Positions 5,113-7,657 of a stretch of 7,657 bases of DNA are shown one piece after another (position 1 is the first letter of the stretch; the number at the start of each line of letters is the position of its first letter). This DNA is from an uncultured Collinsella sp. (GTDB lineage: Bacteria > Actinomycetota > Coriobacteriia > Coriobacteriales > Coriobacteriaceae): NCBI GenBank assembly GCA_958424475.1, contig CATZTY010000043.1:1-7657 (forward strand), read 5' to 3'. The position numbers and the translations under genes were made by a program. The notes below the pieces were generated by a model that searched no databases, was not told where the DNA came from, and was given only the letters and a program-made list of their open reading frames with translations.

Positions 5113-5589
5113 ATGGCCCTTCTAGAGTTGCAAAGGACAATATCCCCAGTGGATTACGATGACGTCGCTCGAAAACTGATTGTGTACTCACGTTCTCTTG
5201 CCAAGGGATCCTTGAGTGCAGCCGGCGGCGCCAGTGTGGGCGAGGCACCGGTTTTACAGTATCTATCGGGCACTGACGGTGATGTCATTCCCTCTGAGAT
5301 TGCCAAGAAGCTGAAATTCTCCCGTGCGCGCATGTCGCATATCTTGGATTCACTCGAGAGCAAGGGTTACGTTCAGCGCAGGACTGATCCAAACGATCGT
5401 CGGCGTGTGCTGGTGAGCATTACCGAGGAAGGCCGTGATTTCGCGGCGAAAAAAAATGCCGAGAGCGTGGCATCGCTCTCGAAGCAGCTCTCAGCGCTCG
5501 GCGAGCATGATGCTCAGGAGCTCGTGCGCATCCTGAATAAAGCCTACAGCCTTACTTATGATGCCGACGACTACCTGGACAATCTATAA
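5113..5589 (+). CDS. MarR-family winged-helix transcriptional regulator
   Basis: This 158-residue cytoplasmic regulator probably acts as a dimer. The winged helix is clear: SEIAKKLKFSRARMSHILDSLESKGYVQRR (61-90) is the helix-turn-helix, and TDPNDRRRVLVSITEEG (91-107) is the wing with the DRR motif typical of MarR proteins. Flanking helices (about 15-33 and 112-150) would form the dimer interface. Many MarR proteins respond to small phenolic compounds, oxidants or antibiotics, but nothing in this sequence identifies the ligand. There is no paired Cys of the OhrR type. The start is uncertain: ATG 5113 has no clear ribosome site, while GTG 5149 (146 residues) has AAAGGA 11 nt upstream and would still keep the whole fold. 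An in-frame stop at 5089 rules out a longer form. TATCAT (5060-5065) is a possible -10 box. Confidence 0.88.
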   Translation: MALLELQRTISPVDYDDVARKLIVYSRSLAKGSLSAAGGASVGEAPVLQYLSGTDGDVIPSEIAKKLKFSRARMSHILDSLESKGYVQRRTDPNDRRRVLVSITEEGRDFAAKKNAESVASLSKQLSALGEHDAQELVRILNKAYSLTYDADDYLDNL

Positions 5590-5778
5590 TCCGAGCGATT
5601 GTCCATCACCCTCCATTTACCTCTCATTTCAAACCAAATCAGCCAACGCACGTCATGGCAATCCCCGGTAGGTCGCGGGGCACCCGGGGACCGCAGGGAC
5701 GGGAGCAGCTATACTACTCTCAGTAGTTAAGGGTCGCGGATCCGCCGCGTCACCGCTCTCAACAGGAGGTCTTTGTTT
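5590..5778 (+). promoter_or_regulatory. marR-purE intergenic region with candidate purE promoter
   Basis: This 189-base gap includes TATACT (5710-5715), a good -10 match, though the -35 position (GGGACC, 5687-5692) is poor. A dyad ACTAC-TCTCA-GTAGT (5713-5727) overlaps the -10 and could be an operator. Upstream, TCCCCGG (5662-5668) can pair with CCGGGGA (5684-5690), or its CCCCG can pair instead with CGGGG (5676-5680), giving two exclusive hairpins; there is no T-run. GCGGATCCGC (5736-5745) is a perfect palindrome. I do not recognise a purine riboswitch here. Promoter and operator roles are inferred. Confidence 0.4.
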
Positions 5779-6243
5779 ATGGCAGATCAAAAGCCGGTTG
5801 TCGGGATCATCATGGGCTCCAAGTCCGATCTAGGCGTTATGGAAGGTTGCACCGCTGAGCTCGAGGCACTGGGCGTGCCCTATGAGCTCGTGATTGCAAG
5901 CGCGCACCGCACGCCGGCGAAGGTCCACGAGTGGGCCTCGACTGCCGCCGATCGCGGTATCAAAGTGATTATCGCCGCCGCCGGCAAGGCCGCTCACCTG
6001 GGTGGTGTCGTGGCTGCCTTTACGCCGCTGCCGGTCATCGGCGTGCCTATGAAGACGAGTGACCTGGGCGGCATGGATTCGCTGCTGTCGATGGTGCAGA
6101 TGCCTTCGGGCGTGCCCGTGGCCTGCGTTGCCATCAACGGCGCCAAGAACGCCGCCATCTACGCCACGCAGATTCTGGGCGCTTGCGACCCCGAGTACCG
6201 CAAGGTTATCGAGAAGATGAAGCAGGAGATGGCCGACGCCTAG
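5779..6243 (+). CDS. purE: N5-carboxyaminoimidazole ribonucleotide mutase (PurE, class I type)
   Basis: This 154-residue cytoplasmic enzyme converts N5-CAIR to CAIR in de novo purine synthesis, working after PurK in the bacterial route. The signatures are in order: GIIMGSKSDLGVM (9-21), the substrate-binding SAHRTP (41-46, with the catalytic-site His43), AAAGKAAHLGGVVAAFTPLPVIGVP (66-90) and SLLSMVQMPSGVPVACVAINGAKNAA (101-126). The second loop reads GKAAHLGG where the common form is GGAAHLPG. ATG 5779 has AGGAGGT (5764-5770) at 8-nt spacing; a TTG two codons earlier is too close to it. Length fits class I PurE. No purK is next to it, and the gene 35 bases downstream is a sortase. Function call is strong; the mutase rather than AIR-carboxylase activity is inferred from class and length. 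Confidence 0.95.
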   Translation: MADQKPVVGIIMGSKSDLGVMEGCTAELEALGVPYELVIASAHRTPAKVHEWASTAADRGIKVIIAAAGKAAHLGGVVAAFTPLPVIGVPMKTSDLGGMDSLLSMVQMPSGVPVACVAINGAKNAAIYATQILGACDPEYRKVIEKMKQEMADA

Positions 6244-6278
6244 GCGTTCTGTCGTTTCACCGCAGTATAAGGAGAGCC

Positions 6279-7283
6279 ATGTCCGACTATCAGGGAAAAC
6301 GATTCAAGGCTTCTCAGATTCCCGATCCGTCGAAGCCGGGTGCTGCCCATGCGGCACAGCAGGGTCGGACATCCTCTCCTCAGCAGCCGCGCGCGCCGCG
6401 TTCCGTAACGCCGGCGACGCACCGACGCCAGGACGCGCCGGCGGCGTATCGCCCCTCGTCATATGGCACGGCAAAGAAGCAGGCCCGGACGACGAGGCAA
6501 CCGAGCGGCGCGCCGTCCAGCTACACCGAGCCGCCGCGTAAGAAGCGCCGCTCCATTATTCCCATTCTGCTCATCATCGTGGGCATCGGTCTGATTGTCG
6601 CCGCTGCCGCTATCTTTATTAATGCTCAGATTGGCTATAAGCAGGCGAGCGATTCGTATCAGAAAATCGAGAAGCAATATATAAGCGATAAGGACGCCAG
6701 CGGCGTGCCGATTATCGACTTTGATGCACTTGCTCAGACAAACCCCGAGATTGTGGGTTGGATTTATGTGCCGGGAACCAACATCAACTATCCCGTGGTG
6801 CAGACCAACAACAACTCCAAATACCTCAACACGCTGTTCGACGGTACGGCCAATGCATCTGGGGCCATTTTCCTGGATAGCGATGACACCGCGCCGGGAA
6901 TGGTTGACCAGCAGACCACGATCTACGGCCACCATATGAACGATGGGTCGATGTTCAACGTGATTTCGGATACGACTGACCGGGCAACGTTCGATAGCAT
7001 TGAATATGTGTACTACATCACACGGGATGCTACGTATAAGCTGCGTCCGCTGGCGACCAAGGTCGTTGAGGATACGTACTCCAAGGCGCGCACGCCCAAT
7101 TTTGAGGGCGACGACGGGCTCAAGAACTACCTGTCCGAGATGCTCGACGGTGCCTCTGCCGTGGCGAGCGATGCCACTGATCGTGCTGCTTCGGCAACCA
7201 AGGTCGTAACGCTTGTGACCTGTCGTTCGTTATCGCTGAGCAACACGCGTGCTGTCATGGTGCTCACGCCGGTCGAGGAATAA
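6279..7283 (+). CDS. Class B sortase (cysteine transpeptidase)
   Basis: This 334-residue membrane-anchored transpeptidase would cleave a sorting motif on secreted proteins and join them to the cell wall or to a pilin. Residues 1-86 are a low-complexity, Pro/Ser/Arg/Gln-rich cytoplasmic tail; PRKKRR (86-91) precedes one transmembrane helix (about 93-115, IIPILLIIVGIGLIVAAAAIFIN); the catalytic domain (about 147-334) lies outside. Class B marks are NPEIVGWIYVPGTNINYPVVQ (155-175), IYGHHMNDGSMF (215-226, catalytic His218), TLVTC (311-315, catalytic Cys315) and the Arg in SNTRAVMV (Arg324). All three catalytic residues are present. The ATG at 6279 follows AAGGAG (6269-6274); the frame stays open further upstream into purE but without a ribosome site. 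It sits 35 bases after purE with no terminator, so the two are probably cotranscribed. No substrate protein with a sorting signal is in the window. The long cytoplasmic tail is longer than in S. aureus SrtB. Confidence 0.92.
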   Translation: MSDYQGKRFKASQIPDPSKPGAAHAAQQGRTSSPQQPRAPRSVTPATHRRQDAPAAYRPSSYGTAKKQARTTRQPSGAPSSYTEPPRKKRRSIIPILLIIVGIGLIVAAAAIFINAQIGYKQASDSYQKIEKQYISDKDASGVPIIDFDALAQTNPEIVGWIYVPGTNINYPVVQTNNNSKYLNTLFDGTANASGAIFLDSDDTAPGMVDQQTTIYGHHMNDGSMFNVISDTTDRATFDSIEYVYYITRDATYKLRPLATKVVEDTYSKARTPNFEGDDGLKNYLSEMLDGASAVASDATDRAASATKVVTLVTCRSLSLSNTRAVMVLTPVEE

Positions 7284-7347
7284 GTTGTTCGAGAGTAGCT
7301 AAAAAAGCCCCGTTCCAAATTGGCTACTCGACGACGGTAAGGGAGAA

Positions 7348-7657
7348 ATGATGCTCGAGAATGGCAAAACGATGCCTTCGGTTGATGCTTGGCTGCGCGA
7401 GGCCAAGGCCGATTCGTCGGCACCTGCGTGCGGTATGTATCTGACACATAACGGTGTGGTGCGTGCGACGCCCAAGGCCGAGGCGCGCGGTGTCGAGACC
7501 GATGGCGTGGCGCCGGGCCACAAGGTGGGAGGCATGGTGTTTGGCTACGACGCCAGCAAGGTGCAGGCTGCTATCGAGGCCACGAGCGCGATGCCGGGTA
7601 TCGGCTATGTGCGCGTGTGGCTGGCAAGCGGCGAGCTCGCCGTGGGTGACGACATCA
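7348..7657 (+). CDS. MoaE-like molybdopterin synthase large subunit (3' end outside window)
   Basis: The frame runs to the window edge without a stop, giving 103 residues. The sequence begins MMLENGKTMPSVDAWLREAK, then CGMYLTHNGVVRATPKAEAR (28-47), GMVFGYDASKVQAAIEATSA (62-81) and MPGIGYVRVWLASGELAVGDDI (82-103). This resembles the MoaE fold: an early HNGVVR strand, a central segment where MoaE acts on helices next to the active site, and a final GELxVGDDI strand (VGD/VGE in MoaE). MoaE, with MoaD, inserts sulfur into precursor Z to make molybdopterin in the cytoplasm. Two adjacent ATGs (7348 and 7351) follow AAGGGAG (7339-7345); the second has the better 5-nt spacing. The short N-terminal extension and the missing C-terminus leave the catalytic lysines unseen, so activity cannot be judged. 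It follows the sortase by 64 bases. Family call is from recognised similarity only. Confidence 0.75.
   Translation, partial: MMLENGKTMPSVDAWLREAKADSSAPACGMYLTHNGVVRATPKAEARGVETDGVAPGHKVGGMVFGYDASKVQAAIEATSAMPGIGYVRVWLASGELAVGDDI

Noticed and set aside
7293..7329. Inverted repeat GAGTAGC/GCTACTC between the sortase and the moaE-like gene, considered as a terminator.
   Set aside because: The stem is only 7 bp with a 23-nt loop, there is no T-run after it, and the A-run lies inside the loop. It does not convincingly end the transcript.
1..7657. CRISPR array, tRNA or rRNA gene, insertion sequence, toxin-antitoxin pair or phage gene.
   Set aside because: I saw no regularly spaced repeats, no cloverleaf-like segment, no transposase or integrase motifs, and no small paired genes of that type on either strand.

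Overview
The window most resembles a chromosome segment of a Collinsella-like Coriobacteriia (high-GC Actinomycetota of the gut). This is an inference from the high-GC codon use, the good Shine-Dalgarno sites and the mix of genes: a mannose-family PTS, a class B sortase and a MoaE-type cofactor protein. I did not run a database search, so the genus is a best guess.

Layout. (1) Positions 1-455 hold the 3' end of carB, the carbamoyl-phosphate synthase large subunit, forward and cut by the window edge. (2) Positions 456-668 are a convergent gap with an unusual long imperfect palindrome (467-551) and a strong 15-bp hairpin (624-659) that probably terminates transcription from both sides. (3) Positions 669-1451 hold a reverse-strand GntR/HutC-type regulator with a UTRA ligand domain. 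(4) Positions 1452-1759 are a 308-base divergent control region: AT-rich, with several inverted repeats that are candidate operators, and no gene. (5) Positions 1760-4522 hold a four-gene mannose-family PTS operon, IIA-IIB-IIC-IID, closed by a 12-bp hairpin terminator (4545-4574). (6) Positions 4718-5044 encode a small two-helix membrane protein, preceded by a second long inverted repeat (4590-4656). (7) Positions 5113-5589 encode a MarR-family regulator. (8) Positions 5779-7657 form an apparent forward run of purE (de novo purine synthesis), a class B sortase and the start of a MoaE-like molybdopterin synthase subunit, which runs off the end.

How the genes work together. The GntR/UTRA protein is divergent from the PTS genes and is the obvious candidate to control them, probably in response to a phosphorylated sugar made by the transporter. 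Phosphate would pass from HPr to IIA His9, then to IIB His13, then to the sugar as it crosses IIC-IID. No sugar-processing enzyme is present, so the substrate cannot be named; it may be a hexose or amino sugar that feeds straight into glycolysis, or its enzymes may lie elsewhere. The remaining genes are not obviously linked to the PTS.

I found no tRNA, rRNA, CRISPR array, insertion sequence or phage gene. Most of the window is ordinary core and transport content. The points worth a second look are the non-coding structures (467-551, 1461-1673, 2236-2256, 4590-4656), the matched acidic tails on IIA and IIC, and the odd purE-sortase-moaE neighbourhood.
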